DNA of 64,000 nucleotides from Candidatus Flexifilum breve (GCA_016717205.1 JADKGC010000012.1:112874-176873), one strand, 5' to 3'; shown: positions 23,121 to 32,817, counted from the stretch's first letter. The notes: generated by a model from the sequence alone, not told the origin. Made by a program: numbers and translations.

Positions 23121-26100
23121 TTGAACGAAGCGCGGACATACCGTGTCGAAGTCTGGTCACGTACGAGCAGTGCTGGACGCGATCCCAGAGTTCATACCGC
23201 TCACCAATTAGGTGTATCATCGGTAGTCGGATGTGAGTATATCCGGCTATTTTTTTTGTATGGGGACTTGACGCACCAGCAGGTCACGCAATTGGCGGCG
23301 GAACTCCTCGCCGATGCGGTCACCGAGCAGTACAGCATTGATACCCTCCCACCCCATTCGTTTCAACATACATTGGAAGTGACGCTCCTCCCCGGTGTGA
23401 CCGACCCGGCGGCGGAAAACCTCATCCGCGCGGCGCACTTGCTCGGCGTGACGGCGCTGGAGCGGGCGGCAACCGGGCAGCGCTACTTGTTAACAGGCGC
23501 CCTGACCCGCGCTGACCTCGAAACGCTGGCCGTCAAAGTCTTCTCGAATCCAGTCATTCAACGCTATGAGATTGACACGCCGATCAGCGCGCCGTTTGTG
23601 CCGCATAAGCCGGGCGATGGGCTGGTCGAGACTATTCTGGTCTGTGATGCCGACGATGCCCGCCTGAAAGCGATCAGCGCGGAGCGGCGGCTCTCGCTCG
23701 ACCTCAACGAGATGCGCGCGGTGCAAGCCTATTTCCGCTCGGAAAACCGCGAACCGACCGATGTCGAACTGGAGATGATTGCGCAGACCTGGAGCGAACA
23801 CTGCGTCCACAAGACGTTCAAGGCGCTGATCGACTTCACTGATGCGGACGGCAAGACGACGCAGATCGATGGACTGCTCAAGACCTACATCCGCGCGGCG
23901 ACCGAGCAGGTCAACCGCGATTGGGTGCGGTCGGCGTTTGTCGACAACGCGGGGATCATCAAATTCGATGATCGCTTCGACCTCGCCTTCAAAGTGGAAA
24001 CGCATAATCACCCGTCCGCGCTTGAACCGTTCGGCGGGTCGAATACGGGCGTCGGCGGCGTGGTGCGCGACATCCTCGGCGTGAGCGCGCGCCCGATTGC
24101 CAACACTGACGTGCTGTGCTTCGGCCCGCCGGACATGCCGTTTGACAGCGTGCCGGAGGGTGTGCTGCATCCGCGCCGTATCGCCGATGGGGTCATTCAC
24201 GGCGTAGAAGACTACGGCAACAAGATGGGCATTCCGACCGTCAACGGCGCGATCACTTATCACCCCGGCTACACGGCGAATCCACTCGTTTTCTGCGGGT
24301 GTTTGGGCTTGCTGCCGCACGGCACACACCCCACCGACCCGCAGCCCGGCGATTTGATCATCGTCGTGGGCGGGCGCACCGGGCGCGATGGTTTGCGCGG
24401 CGCGACCTTTTCCAGCATGGAGATGGATCAGTCGACCAGCGAGATTGCCGGGAGTTCGGTGCAAATCGGCCACCCTATTCACGAGAAACAGACGCTGGAA
24501 GTTGTGCTCAAGGCGCGCGACGAGCGGCTCTACCATGCGATCACGGACTGCGGCGCGGGCGGGTTGTCGTCGGCGGTCGGCGAACTTGGCGCAAAGACGG
24601 GCATCCATGTGCAGTTGACCGATGTGCCGCTCAAGTACCCTGGTTTGCGCCCGTGGGAAATCTGGCTGTCGGAAGCGCAGGAACGCATGGTGTTCGCGGT
24701 GCCGCCGCAAGACTGGCCGCGCCTTAAGGCAATTGCCGACGAGCAGGACATCGAAGCGGTCTGCATCGGCACGTTCGCCGCTGATGGGCGCTTGAGCCTG
24801 TATTACGGCGAGAAGCTGGTCGCGGCGATGTCGATGGACTTCCTGCATGACGGCATTCCGCGCCGCCATTTGCAAGCGGTGTGGAAACCGACAACCTCAC
24901 CCCCCGACCCCCTCTCCCAGGGGCGAGGGGGTGAAATAACGCTGACCGATTCGCTGCTGAAGCTGCTGGCGCACCCGGACATTCGCAGCAAAGAAGACGT
25001 GATCCGGCGCTACGACCACGAGGTGCAGGGCGGGACGGCGATCAAGCCGTTAGGCGGCGTGGACGAACACGGTCCAAACGACGCCAGCGTGATCGTGCCG
25101 CTCGGCACGGTGACAGAGGCTCCCAAGACCGTCAAGGGCGCGGCACTATCTGCTGGGCTGTGCACCCCCTACGGTGATCTTGACCCCTACGCGATGGCGT
25201 GGGCGGCGGTCGATGAGGCCTTCCGCAACGCGGTCGCGGTCGGCGCTGACCCCGACCAAATCGCGCTGCTCGATAACTTCTGCTGGGGCAATCCGCTGCT
25301 GCCCGACCGCCTTGGGTCGCTGGTGCGGGCGTCACAAGGGTGCTATGACGCGGCTATCGCTTACAAAGCGCCGTTTGTCAGTGGCAAGGACAGCTTAAAC
25401 AACGAATACATGGGCGCGGATGGTCAGCGCCATGCCATCCCCGGCACGCTGTTGATCTCCGCGCTGGGTATTGTGCCGGATGTGACCAAGGCGGTCACGA
25501 TGGATCTGAAGGCGGCGGGGAACCTACTGTATGTGATTGGCGAGACGCGGGACGAACTCGGCGGTAGTCACTATCACCTGATCCACGGGGTGACGGGCGG
25601 TGTTGTGCCGCAACCCGTGCCGGATGCGCTCCAGACCATGCGCGCCCTGCACGCCGCTATGCAGGCGGGCCTGGTCAAAGCATGCCATGATGTGAGCGAA
25701 GGCGGCATCGCCGTAGCGCTCGCCGAAATGTGCATCGCGGGGCAGCTCGGCGCGGAAGTGTTCCTGCACAAGCTTGATGGACACATTGATGCGGAGACCT
25801 ATCCCGAACGCGTGCTGTACTCACAATCGAGCGGGCGGTTCATCGTCGAAGTTGCGCTCGAAGATCAAGCAGCGTTTGACGCCGCTTTGAACACCGCGCC
25901 CATAGCGCTGATCGGACGCGTGACTACGGACAACCGTCTGGACTTGCGTTATTCGATCTGCGAGGACGATGCGCCGCTGCTCCTGACTGCGCGCCTCGAC
26001 GAACTAGAACGCGCGTGGCGTGGTGCCGTCACCGCTGAACCTGTCGAGTTGACTCGACCGGAAATTAGCGCCGCAGTGAAGACTGCGCGCACGGTTAACC

Positions 26101-26870
26101 CGCGCACGGCCAAACCGCGCGCTCTCATTCTGCACGCGACCGGGACGAATCGCGACCGCGATGCGGCGCTGGCCTGCGAGGTTGCGGGCGCGGAGAGCCA
26201 CATCGTCCACATGACGCATCTGCTCAATGGTGACACGCGCGTGCTTGACTACGACCTGCTGATTGTTCCCGGTGGCTTCTCGTATGGCGATGACCTCGGC
26301 GCGGGTAAGCTGTGGGCGACGGATCTGCGCCACCGCCTCACTGACCAACTCACGCAGTTTGTCGCCAGCGGTCGCCCGGTGCTGGGCATTTGCAACGGCT
26401 TTCAGGTGCTGGTCAAGGCGGGGCTGCTGCCGGGGCGTGAACATGAGGGTTCGGTCACGCTGACGTATAACGAGTCTGGCCACTTTGAATGTCGCTGGGT
26501 GTATTTGCAGCCGAACATCGCGAGCCCGTCACTGTTCACCGATGGGCTGACCGAGCCGATCTACTGCCCGGTAGCGCATGGGGAAGGGCGCATCGCGGCG
26601 CGCGATCAAACGGCGTTGGATACGCTGTGGACGTCGGGCCTGGCCGCCCTGACCTATGTTGACAGCCGGGGCGGTGCGGTGGGTTATCCGCTTAATCCGA
26701 ACGGATCGAGCTACGCGATTGCGGCATTGACGAACCCAGCCGGGAACGTGTTTGGGCTGATGCCGCACCCGGAAGATCACATTTTCGCTTGGCAGCATCC
26801 GCGCTGGACGCGCGGTGAGTCGGGGATGCTTGGCTTGCGCCTGTTCCAGAACGCGGTGAAGTTCGCGTAA
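23121..26870 (+). CDS. purL: Phosphoribosylformylglycinamidine synthase, single chain (PurS-like x2, PurL, PurQ)
   Basis: 1249 aa, converting FGAR to FGAM with ATP and glutamine, step 4 of purine synthesis. Two PurS-like repeats lie at residues 1-80 and 85-165 (TLEVTLLPGVTDPAAENLIR). The PurL core includes TWSEHCVHKTFKA, ETHNHPSALEPFGGSNTGVG and a second AIR-synthase half (CHDVSEGGIAVALAEM). A class I glutaminase forms the C-terminus (GGFSYGDDLGAGKLWA, nucleophile Cys in LGICNGFQVL, HGEGRIAA, PHPEDH). The start is TTG at 23121, with AAGGAG at 23108-23113; no ATG fits. The segment SPPDPLSQGRGG is encoded by a palindromic repeat (24892-24936). It heads the pur-pyr cluster. Confidence 0.93.
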   Translation: MNEARTYRVEVWSRTSSAGRDPRVHTAHQLGVSSVVGCEYIRLFFLYGDLTHQQVTQLAAELLADAVTEQYSIDTLPPHSFQHTLEVTLLPGVTDPAAENLIRAAHLLGVTALERAATGQRYLLTGALTRADLETLAVKVFSNPVIQRYEIDTPISAPFVPHKPGDGLVETILVCDADDARLKAISAERRLSLDLNEMRAVQAYFRSENREPTDVELEMIAQTWSEHCVHKTFKALIDFTDADGKTTQIDGLLKTYIRAATEQVNRDWVRSAFVDNAGIIKFDDRFDLAFKVETHNHPSALEPFGGSNTGVGGVVRDILGVSARPIANTDVLCFGPPDMPFDSVPEGVLHPRRIADGVIHGVEDYGNKMGIPTVNGAITYHPGYTANPLVFCGCLGLLPHGTHPTDPQPGDLIIVVGGRTGRDGLRGATFSSMEMDQSTSEIAGSSVQIGHPIHEKQTLEVVLKARDERLYHAITDCGAGGLSSAVGELGAKTGIHVQLTDVPLKYPGLRPWEIWLSEAQERMVFAVPPQDWPRLKAIADEQDIEAVCIGTFAADGRLSLYYGEKLVAAMSMDFLHDGIPRRHLQAVWKPTTSPPDPLSQGRGGEITLTDSLLKLLAHPDIRSKEDVIRRYDHEVQGGTAIKPLGGVDEHGPNDASVIVPLGTVTEAPKTVKGAALSAGLCTPYGDLDPYAMAWAAVDEAFRNAVAVGADPDQIALLDNFCWGNPLLPDRLGSLVRASQGCYDAAIAYKAPFVSGKDSLNNEYMGADGQRHAIPGTLLISALGIVPDVTKAVTMDLKAAGNLLYVIGETRDELGGSHYHLIHGVTGGVVPQPVPDALQTMRALHAAMQAGLVKACHDVSEGGIAVALAEMCIAGQLGAEVFLHKLDGHIDAETYPERVLYSQSSGRFIVEVALEDQAAFDAALNTAPIALIGRVTTDNRLDLRYSICEDDAPLLLTARLDELERAWRGAVTAEPVELTRPEISAAVKTARTVNPRTAKPRALILHATGTNRDRDAALACEVAGAESHIVHMTHLLNGDTRVLDYDLLIVPGGFSYGDDLGAGKLWATDLRHRLTDQLTQFVASGRPVLGICNGFQVLVKAGLLPGREHEGSVTLTYNESGHFECRWVYLQPNIASPSLFTDGLTEPIYCPVAHGEGRIAARDQTALDTLWTSGLAALTYVDSRGGAVGYPLNPNGSSYAIAALTNPAGNVFGLMPHPEDHIFAWQHPRWTRGESGMLGLRLFQNAVKFA
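24892..24936. repeat. Palindromic repeat, CCTCACCCCCCGACC family, inserted in purL
   Basis: CCTCACCCCCCGACCCCCTC followed by TCCC and then GGGGCGAGGGGGTGA: pyrimidine-rich and purine-rich arms that pair with each other. It reads in frame through purL as SPPDPLSQGRGG. Related copies lie at 43062-43121 (intergenic) and 53145-53194 (menF end). Confidence 0.7.
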
Positions 26871-26893
26871 CCCACACGCTTAACCTACCGTAA

Positions 26894-26941
26894 GGGGCGG
26901 GGCTTTCCCGCCCATTGCTGCGGACGCGGGCGACTGCGTCC
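26894..26941. repeat. Two hairpin repeats between purL and purC
   Basis: GGGCGGG-GCTTT-CCCGCCC (26895-26913) and GGACGC...GCGTCC (26922-26941). The second resembles the palindrome at 21745-21764. They fill most of the 103-bp gap. Neither has a T-tract, so the operon probably continues through them. Confidence 0.55.
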
Positions 26942-26973
26942 CCACACCAGTCAATCAATTCGGTGGAGAACGA

Positions 26974-27936
26974 ATGCTCACACAGGATCAGATTTTGGCG
27001 GCAGTGCCGCACGTCCTCGATACGGTGAACTTAGATGGTTTCGGCGACAAACGGGCGGGCAAAGTTCGCGACATGTACATGACGGGTGGCGCACGTGTCC
27101 TCATCACGACGGATCGCATCTCCGCGTTTGACCGCGTAGTTGGCCTCGTCCCGTTCAAAGGGCAGGTGCTCAATCAGTTGAGCGCGTGGTGGTTTGACCA
27201 GACGCGCGACCTCGTCAACAATCATGTGATTGATGTACCCGATCCGAATGTGACGGTCGCCCGCGAAGCCGAGGCGCTGCCGGTTGAGGTGATTGTGCGC
27301 GGCTACATCACCGGCGTGACCAGCACGTCGCTGTGGACGCTGTATGCGGCGGGCGACCGCCAGCCGTACGGGATTAGCCTGCCGGATGGCCTGCAGAAGA
27401 ATGACGCGCTGCCGACGCCGATCATCACGCCGACGACTAAAGCGACAGGTGGCGCGCATGACGAACGCCTGACTCGCGACCAGATCATCAGCACAGGGTT
27501 GGTTGAACAGTCGCTGTGGGAGCAGATTGAACGAACGGCGCTGGCGATCTTCGCGCGTGGGCAGGCAGTGGCGCGCCAGGCGGGCTTGCTGCTGGTCGAT
27601 ACCAAGTACGAATTCGGTCTGATCGGCGGCCAGCTCGCGCTGATTGACGAGATCCACACGCCCGACTCCAGCCGCTACTGGACGGCAGAATCTTACGGTA
27701 CAGGCGCGGAACCGGAAAACTATGATAAGGAATTCGTGCGCAAGTGGTTTGTGGCGCAGGGGTATCGCGGTGATGGTGTCCAACCACCGCTCACACCGGA
27801 ATTCGTCGCGCAGGCCGCCGGCCTGTATATTGCCGCCTATGAGCGGTTGACCGGAAGCACGTTCGTACCGGGTGCACAACCCGCCGCTGATCGTATCGCT
27901 CGCAATTTAGCACCGTACCGGGAGAAGACACTATGA
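26974..27936 (+). CDS. purC: Phosphoribosylaminoimidazole-succinocarboxamide synthase
   Basis: A 320-aa SAICAR synthetase joining CAIR and aspartate with ATP, step 8 of purine synthesis. The N-terminus has GKVRDMYMTGGARVLITTDR and ISAFDRVVG. Later come LPVEVIVRGYITGVTSTSLW, the substrate loop TPTTKATGGAHDE, and LLLVDTKYEFGL with ALIDEIHTPDSSRYW. The length matches the long, yeast Ade1-like form. It overlaps purE by 4 bp (ATGA). Confidence 0.93.
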   Translation: MLTQDQILAAVPHVLDTVNLDGFGDKRAGKVRDMYMTGGARVLITTDRISAFDRVVGLVPFKGQVLNQLSAWWFDQTRDLVNNHVIDVPDPNVTVAREAEALPVEVIVRGYITGVTSTSLWTLYAAGDRQPYGISLPDGLQKNDALPTPIITPTTKATGGAHDERLTRDQIISTGLVEQSLWEQIERTALAIFARGQAVARQAGLLLVDTKYEFGLIGGQLALIDEIHTPDSSRYWTAESYGTGAEPENYDKEFVRKWFVAQGYRGDGVQPPLTPEFVAQAAGLYIAAYERLTGSTFVPGAQPAADRIARNLAPYREKTL

Positions 27937-28418
27937 ACGCCATCGTCCCGATCCTCATGGGTTCACGCGCCGACCTGTCGCAGGCCCAGGCGATTGCCGA
28001 AGCCTTGAAAACATTCGGCATCGCATCGGAAATCCGCGTCGGTTCGGCGCACAAAACGCCTGCGCATGTGCTGGCGATTTTGCAGGCTTACGAAGCTGAT
28101 CCCCGCGCGAAAGTGTACATCACCATCGCCGGGCGTTCGAACGCGCTGAGTGGTTTTGTCGATGCGCAGGTGAGCGCGCCTGTGATCGCGTGTCCGCCCA
28201 TTTCGAACACGTTTGCCGGAGCGGATATCTACTCATCGCTGCGCATGCCGAGCGGGGTTGCGCCCGCCGTCATCATCGAGCCGACCGGGGCGGCGCTGCT
28301 GGCCGCCAAGATTCTCGCGTTAGGTGATCCGGAAATGAAGGCACGGATCGAAGCTTATCAGCGCAAGCTGATCGACACCATCGTCAAGGATGATGCAGAG
28401 GTCAAGGGAAACGGATGA
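27933..28418 (+). CDS. purE: AIR carboxylase, class II (PAICS-type) PurE
   Basis: 161 aa. The N-terminus is MGSRADLSQAQAIAEALKTF, then RVGSAHKTP. The active-site loops are AGRSNALSGFVD and CPPISNTFAGADIYSSLRMP. These follow the class II enzymes (animal PAICS: AGRSNGLG and SCPPLT...SSLRLPSG), not class I PurE (AGGAAHLPG). Class II enzymes carboxylate AIR directly with CO2 and need no PurK, and none is seen here. It overlaps purC and purF by 4 bp on each side, keeping the PurC-PurE order that is fused in animals. Confidence 0.87.
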   Translation: MNAIVPILMGSRADLSQAQAIAEALKTFGIASEIRVGSAHKTPAHVLAILQAYEADPRAKVYITIAGRSNALSGFVDAQVSAPVIACPPISNTFAGADIYSSLRMPSGVAPAVIIEPTGAALLAAKILALGDPEMKARIEAYQRKLIDTIVKDDAEVKGNG

Positions 28419-29905
28419 CGTTTCACGAGGATCACCCCCGCGAAGCTTGCGGGGTGTTCGGCGTCTATGCGCCGGGGCGCGATGTCGCCCGCACGACGTT
28501 TTTTGGCCTGTACGCCTTGCAGCATCGCGGGCAGGAAAGCGCGGGCATTGTCACCAGTGATGGCCGCGCGGCCTACTCCCATAAAGGCATGGGCTTGGTC
28601 GCACAGGTCTTCAACGAGGAGAACTTGTCGCCGTTGAAAGGCCATCTGGCGATTGGGCATACGCGCTATTCGACGACCGGATCGTCGCATATCCGCAACG
28701 CGCAGCCCACGCTGATCGAAACGATGTACGGGCCGCTCGCGGTGGCGCACAATGGCAACCTGACCAATGCGCTCCAACTGCGCCAGCGCCTGCTGGAGCG
28801 CGGCGTCGGCCTTTCGTCGACGACGGACACGGAATTGGTCACGCAAATCCTCGCCGCGCCCCCGGAAGTGTGGGGCAGCGACATTTTCCAGCTCAACCCC
28901 GATGATCCGGTGCCGGATCGCTGGATGGTGCGCATTCGCGCCTTTCAGGAGATCGCGGAAGGCGCGTACTCGCTGGCGATTCTGACCGAAGATGCGGTCT
29001 ACGCGGTGCGCGACCCGCTCGGGCTGCGCCCATTGTGCCTCGGCGAACTGGACGGTGGCGGTTACGTGATCGCCTCGGAGACGTGCGCGCTCATGACCAT
29101 CGGCGCGAAGTTTGTCCGCGAACTCGAAGCCGGTGAAATTCTTCGCTTGGATCGGGCGGGGGTCTCGTCGGTCCGGGGCAAGCAGGCGCCGAAAGAGGCG
29201 TTGTGCGTGTTTGAATATGTCTACTTCGCTCGCCCGGACTCGGTGATGGGCGGCGAAATGATCCATCTCGTGCGGCAGCAGATGGGGCGGCAGCTCGCCA
29301 TCGAAGCCTCGGCTGATGCCGACATCGTTGTCGGCGTGCCCGACTCCGCGACGCCGCACGCTATCGGCTTTGCGCAGCAAAGCGGCTTGCCGTACACCGA
29401 AGGCTTGACTAAAAATCGCTACATCGGGCGGACTTTCATCCAGCCGGACGACAACCTGCGTAAGCAGGGCATTAACCTCAAGTACAACGGCCTGACCGCC
29501 AACCTCAAGGGCAAGCGCGTCATCCTGATCGACGACTCGATTGTGCGCGGCAATACCGCCGGCCCGATGGTGCAGTTGATGCGCGACAGCGGTGCCAGCG
29601 AAGTGCATCTGCGCGTCGCGTCGCCGCCGGTCAAGCACCCGTGCTTCATGGGCGTGGATATGGCGACCTACCGTGAATTGATCGCCAACAAGTACGATAT
29701 CCCGTCAATTTGTGCGAAGATCGGCGCCGACAGCCTCGATTATCTGAGCCTGCCGGGGATGATGAGCGCGATCCGCACGGTTTTGGGGCATGATGCCGGG
29801 TATTGCAACGCCTGTTTCTCGGGCGTCTACCCGATTACCATTCCGAATTGGCTGTTCGCCGACGAGCGCGACAAAACCATCTTCGAGGCGAAGCTGCGCG
29901 TATGA
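28415..29905 (+). CDS. purF: Amidophosphoribosyltransferase (Fe-S type)
   Basis: 496 aa, the first committed step of purine synthesis (PRPP + glutamine to phosphoribosylamine). The N-terminal nucleophile is Cys in HPREACGVFGVYAPG, probably exposed by propeptide removal. The PRPP motif is VILIDDSIVRGNTAGPM. Candidate [4Fe-4S] ligands of the Bacillus-type enzyme are present: ALCVFEYVYF, VKHPCFMGVD and GYCNACFSG. The cluster makes such enzymes oxygen-sensitive. It overlaps purE and purD by 4 bp. Confidence 0.93.
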   Translation: MTFHEDHPREACGVFGVYAPGRDVARTTFFGLYALQHRGQESAGIVTSDGRAAYSHKGMGLVAQVFNEENLSPLKGHLAIGHTRYSTTGSSHIRNAQPTLIETMYGPLAVAHNGNLTNALQLRQRLLERGVGLSSTTDTELVTQILAAPPEVWGSDIFQLNPDDPVPDRWMVRIRAFQEIAEGAYSLAILTEDAVYAVRDPLGLRPLCLGELDGGGYVIASETCALMTIGAKFVRELEAGEILRLDRAGVSSVRGKQAPKEALCVFEYVYFARPDSVMGGEMIHLVRQQMGRQLAIEASADADIVVGVPDSATPHAIGFAQQSGLPYTEGLTKNRYIGRTFIQPDDNLRKQGINLKYNGLTANLKGKRVILIDDSIVRGNTAGPMVQLMRDSGASEVHLRVASPPVKHPCFMGVDMATYRELIANKYDIPSICAKIGADSLDYLSLPGMMSAIRTVLGHDAGYCNACFSGVYPITIPNWLFADERDKTIFEAKLRV

Positions 29906-32235
29906 AACGAGTCCTTATCATCGGATCAGGTGGGCGTGAACACGCGCTCGCCTGGGCGCTGGCGCGGTCAGCTGATCACGTCTACGTCGCGCCGGGCAAT
30001 GCGGGCACCGAATGGCCAGCGGCGGACGGTGTGGCCGCCTGCGAAAACATCGCGCTGACGGACTTCGCGGCGCTGATCGAGTTTGCCCGTGAAAAGCAGA
30101 TCTACCTCACCGTGGTGGGGCCGGAAGTTGCCATCGCGCAGGGCATCGCCGATCAGTTCACGGCGGCGGGGCTGCGCATTTTCGCCCCGACCCAAGCGGC
30201 GGGCGAACTCGAATCATCGAAAGCGTTCTCGAAAGATTTCATGCGTCGCCACCGCATTCCGACTGCGGACTACGCCACCTTCAGCGATTACGAGTCGGCG
30301 GTGGCCTACGTGCGCACGCTGACCAAACCGTTCGTCATCAAGGCGGACGGGTTAGCAGCGGGTAAAGGCGTGCTGCTGCCCGATACGGGCGACGAAGCTG
30401 CCTCGATTTTATGGGAGATCTTTCACGGCGCGCTGTTCGGCGCGGCGGGCGAGAAAGTCATCATCGAGGAACGGCTGACCGGGCGTGAAGTCTCGCTGCT
30501 GGCCTTCAGCGATGGTGAGACCGTCGTGCCGATGCCGCCCGCCCGTGATCACAAGCGCATTTTCGACGGCGACCAAGGGCCGAACACGGGCGGGATGGGC
30601 GCGTATGCCCCTGTCCCCGATGTGAGCGCGGCCGACATTGCCCGTTACACTCGCGAGGTGCTCGAACCGGCGGTGCGGGGCATGGCGGCGGAAGGGCGGC
30701 GCTATGTCGGTGTGCTGTACGCTGGGTTGATGCTCACGCCGGATGGGGTGCGCACGCTGGAATTCAACTGCCGTTTTGGTGACCCGGAAACGCAAGCTTT
30801 ACTGCCATTGTTGGAAACTCCGCTTTATGATGTGATGAGTGCCTGCGTGGAGGGTCGACTCAAGTCGCTGGATGTGCGCTGGAAAAGCGGTGCGTGCGCG
30901 ACGGTGGTCTTGGCCTCCGCCGGGTATCCCGGCGACTACACCAAAGGCGTCCCGATTACGGGACTGGCGGGTGTGCCGGAGGATATCCATGTGTTCCACG
31001 CGGGGACGAAGCGCAGCGGTGAACAGATCGTGACGGCGGGCGGGCGCGTGCTCGCTGTGACCGCCGTTGCCGACACGCTGGCGCTCGCGCTCGAACGGGC
31101 TTACGTGGGCGTAGAGCGCATTCATTTTGAGGGCAGGCAGTTTCGACGCGACATTGGAGTAATCCGGGACATGACCGACCAAGATAGCAAAGACAGCGCG
31201 GCCTCAGCGCCCGCGCCGGAACCCGAAAGCCAATATAAGGCGGCGGGCGTCAATATTGACGCCGGTAATGACGTTGTGCAGAAGATCAAAGCCGCCCTGC
31301 GCTCCACCTTCAACCCGAATGTACTCTCCGATGTGGGGACGTTCGGTGGGTTGTTTGATGCATCCGCGCTCAAGGGCATGCAGTCGCCTGTGCTGGTCGC
31401 CTCGACCGATGGCGTGGGCACGAAGACCAAAGTCGCCGCCAAGCTGAATCGCTGGGACTCCGTCGGCGCGGATCTCGTCAATCACTGCATTAATGACATT
31501 CTGGTGCAGGGCGCGCGCCCGCTGTTTTTCCTCGATTATGTCGCCTCGGCCAAAATTCAGCCGGACATCATCGCGGCGGTCATCAAGGGAATGACGGATG
31601 CCTGCCGCGAAGCGGGTATCGCCCTCATCGGCGGCGAGACGGCGGAAATGCCGGGCGTGTACGAAGTGGGCGAGATTGACGTGGCCGGGACGATTGTCGG
31701 CGCGGTCGAACGCGGCAAAGTCATCACGGGCAAGGCCATCAAGGTCGGCGATGTGCTGATCGGCCTGCCGTCGAGCGGCTTGCACACCAACGGCTATTCG
31801 CTGGCGCGTAAAGTGCTCGAAAAAGAAGATTGGATGACCCCACACCCTGACCTGAACGGCGCAACCATCGGCGACACGCTGCTCGCCGTGCACCGCTCCT
31901 ATCTCTCGGAAGTCACGAAGCTCTGGGAAGCGGGGGTCGAAACGCACGGTTTGGCGCACTTGACCGGCGGCGGCGTGGTCGAAAACCTTCCGCGCATTTT
32001 CCTGCCCAACATCGGCGCGAAAATCAACCGGGGGTCGTGGGATATCCCGCCGATCTTCAGTCTTATGCAGCGCAAAGGCTCAATTATCACCCCGGAGATG
32101 TACCGGGTCTTCAATATGGGCATCGGGATGATCCTTGTCATCCCCGCCGATCAGGTAGACAAGACCGTCGAAATCATCCCGACGGCCAAGCGGATTGGCG
32201 AAATTGTCGAAGGGCGAGGTGTGCAGCTCGTATGA
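29902..32235 (+). CDS. purDM: Bifunctional GAR synthetase - AIR synthetase fusion (PurD-PurM)
   Basis: 777 aa as read. Residues 1-420 are PurD: VLIIGSGGREHALAWALA, then the ATP-grasp with FVIKADGLAAGKGVLLP and ARDHKRIFDGDQGPNTGGMG. A short Ala/Pro/Glu linker (KDSAASAPAPEPE) joins it to PurM from about residue 440: SDVGTFGGLFD, ASTDGVGTKTKVA, GGETAEMPGVY, GLPSSGLHTNGYSLARKVL. The same pair is fused in yeast Ade5,7 and animal GART. The start at 29902 overlaps the purF stop. A GGAG lies before the ATG that would start PurM alone, so a nearby missed indel could have created the fusion; as read the frame is open. Confidence 0.88.
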   Translation: MKRVLIIGSGGREHALAWALARSADHVYVAPGNAGTEWPAADGVAACENIALTDFAALIEFAREKQIYLTVVGPEVAIAQGIADQFTAAGLRIFAPTQAAGELESSKAFSKDFMRRHRIPTADYATFSDYESAVAYVRTLTKPFVIKADGLAAGKGVLLPDTGDEAASILWEIFHGALFGAAGEKVIIEERLTGREVSLLAFSDGETVVPMPPARDHKRIFDGDQGPNTGGMGAYAPVPDVSAADIARYTREVLEPAVRGMAAEGRRYVGVLYAGLMLTPDGVRTLEFNCRFGDPETQALLPLLETPLYDVMSACVEGRLKSLDVRWKSGACATVVLASAGYPGDYTKGVPITGLAGVPEDIHVFHAGTKRSGEQIVTAGGRVLAVTAVADTLALALERAYVGVERIHFEGRQFRRDIGVIRDMTDQDSKDSAASAPAPEPESQYKAAGVNIDAGNDVVQKIKAALRSTFNPNVLSDVGTFGGLFDASALKGMQSPVLVASTDGVGTKTKVAAKLNRWDSVGADLVNHCINDILVQGARPLFFLDYVASAKIQPDIIAAVIKGMTDACREAGIALIGGETAEMPGVYEVGEIDVAGTIVGAVERGKVITGKAIKVGDVLIGLPSSGLHTNGYSLARKVLEKEDWMTPHPDLNGATIGDTLLAVHRSYLSEVTKLWEAGVETHGLAHLTGGGVVENLPRIFLPNIGAKINRGSWDIPPIFSLMQRKGSIITPEMYRVFNMGIGMILVIPADQVDKTVEIIPTAKRIGEIVEGRGVQLV

Positions 32236-32811
32236 AGCGGATTGTCGTGCTGGTATCCGGTTCGGGAACGAATTTGCAGGCGTTGATCGATGCGCGCGCC
32301 GCTCTCGGAGTCGAGATTGCGCTCGTGGTATCGAATCGAGCGGCCGCTTATGCGCTCGAACGGGCGAAAGCGCACAGATCCCGACCCTGTATCTCCCGCT
32401 CAAAGGGTATGCCGGCGCGGGCAGTATGACGCCGATCTCGCGGACCAGATCGCGCCGTGTGCCCCGGATTTGATCGTCTTAGCCGGGTGGATGCACATTC
32501 TGTCGCCCGCATTTTTGAATCGCTTCCCGCATAAGGTGATCAACTTACACCCGGCGCTGCCCGGCGCGTTTCCCGGCGTCGATGCGATTCAGCGAGCGTA
32601 TGCCGCTTACCAGCGCGGCGCGATCAACCAGACGGGCATCATGGTGCATTACGTGATCCCGGAGGTGGATGCCGGGGCGGTGATCGCGCAGGCACCTGTC
32701 ATTTTTCGACCCGGAGAGCCGCTCGACGAGTTTGAGCGGCGGATGCATTTATCCGAACATGATCTCATTGTTCGGGCGACCGGAATTGCTTTAGGCGTTA
32801 TTTCACAGTGA
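32232..32811 (+). CDS. purN: Phosphoribosylglycinamide formyltransferase (two frameshifts)
   Basis: The third GART-type activity, formylating GAR with 10-formyl-THF. The start overlaps the purDM stop (ATGA). Frame 1 gives MKRIVVLVSGSGTNLQALID. A second frame gives IPTLYLPLKGYAGAG. A third gives QYDADLADQIAP to the end, with the catalytic region FPHKVINLHPALPGAFPG and GIMVHYVIPEVDAG. The shifts lie near 32378 and 32424, each repairable by one base (for example a missing A in AAG and a missing G in a G-run). Probably a sequencing error rather than a pseudogene, because all motifs are intact. A terminator follows. Confidence 0.82.
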
Positions 32812-32817
32812 ACGAAA

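Noticed and set aside
23490..24875. A 461-codon open frame antisense to purL.
   Set aside because: It is the GC-driven shadow of purL, with no domain, start signal or composition of its own. The same holds for other long antisense frames at 28358-29638, 58282-59613 and 15186-16331.
32195..32473. A separate small gene inside purN.
   Set aside because: It is the middle frame of a twice-shifted purN; its IPTLYLPLKGY belongs to that enzyme.
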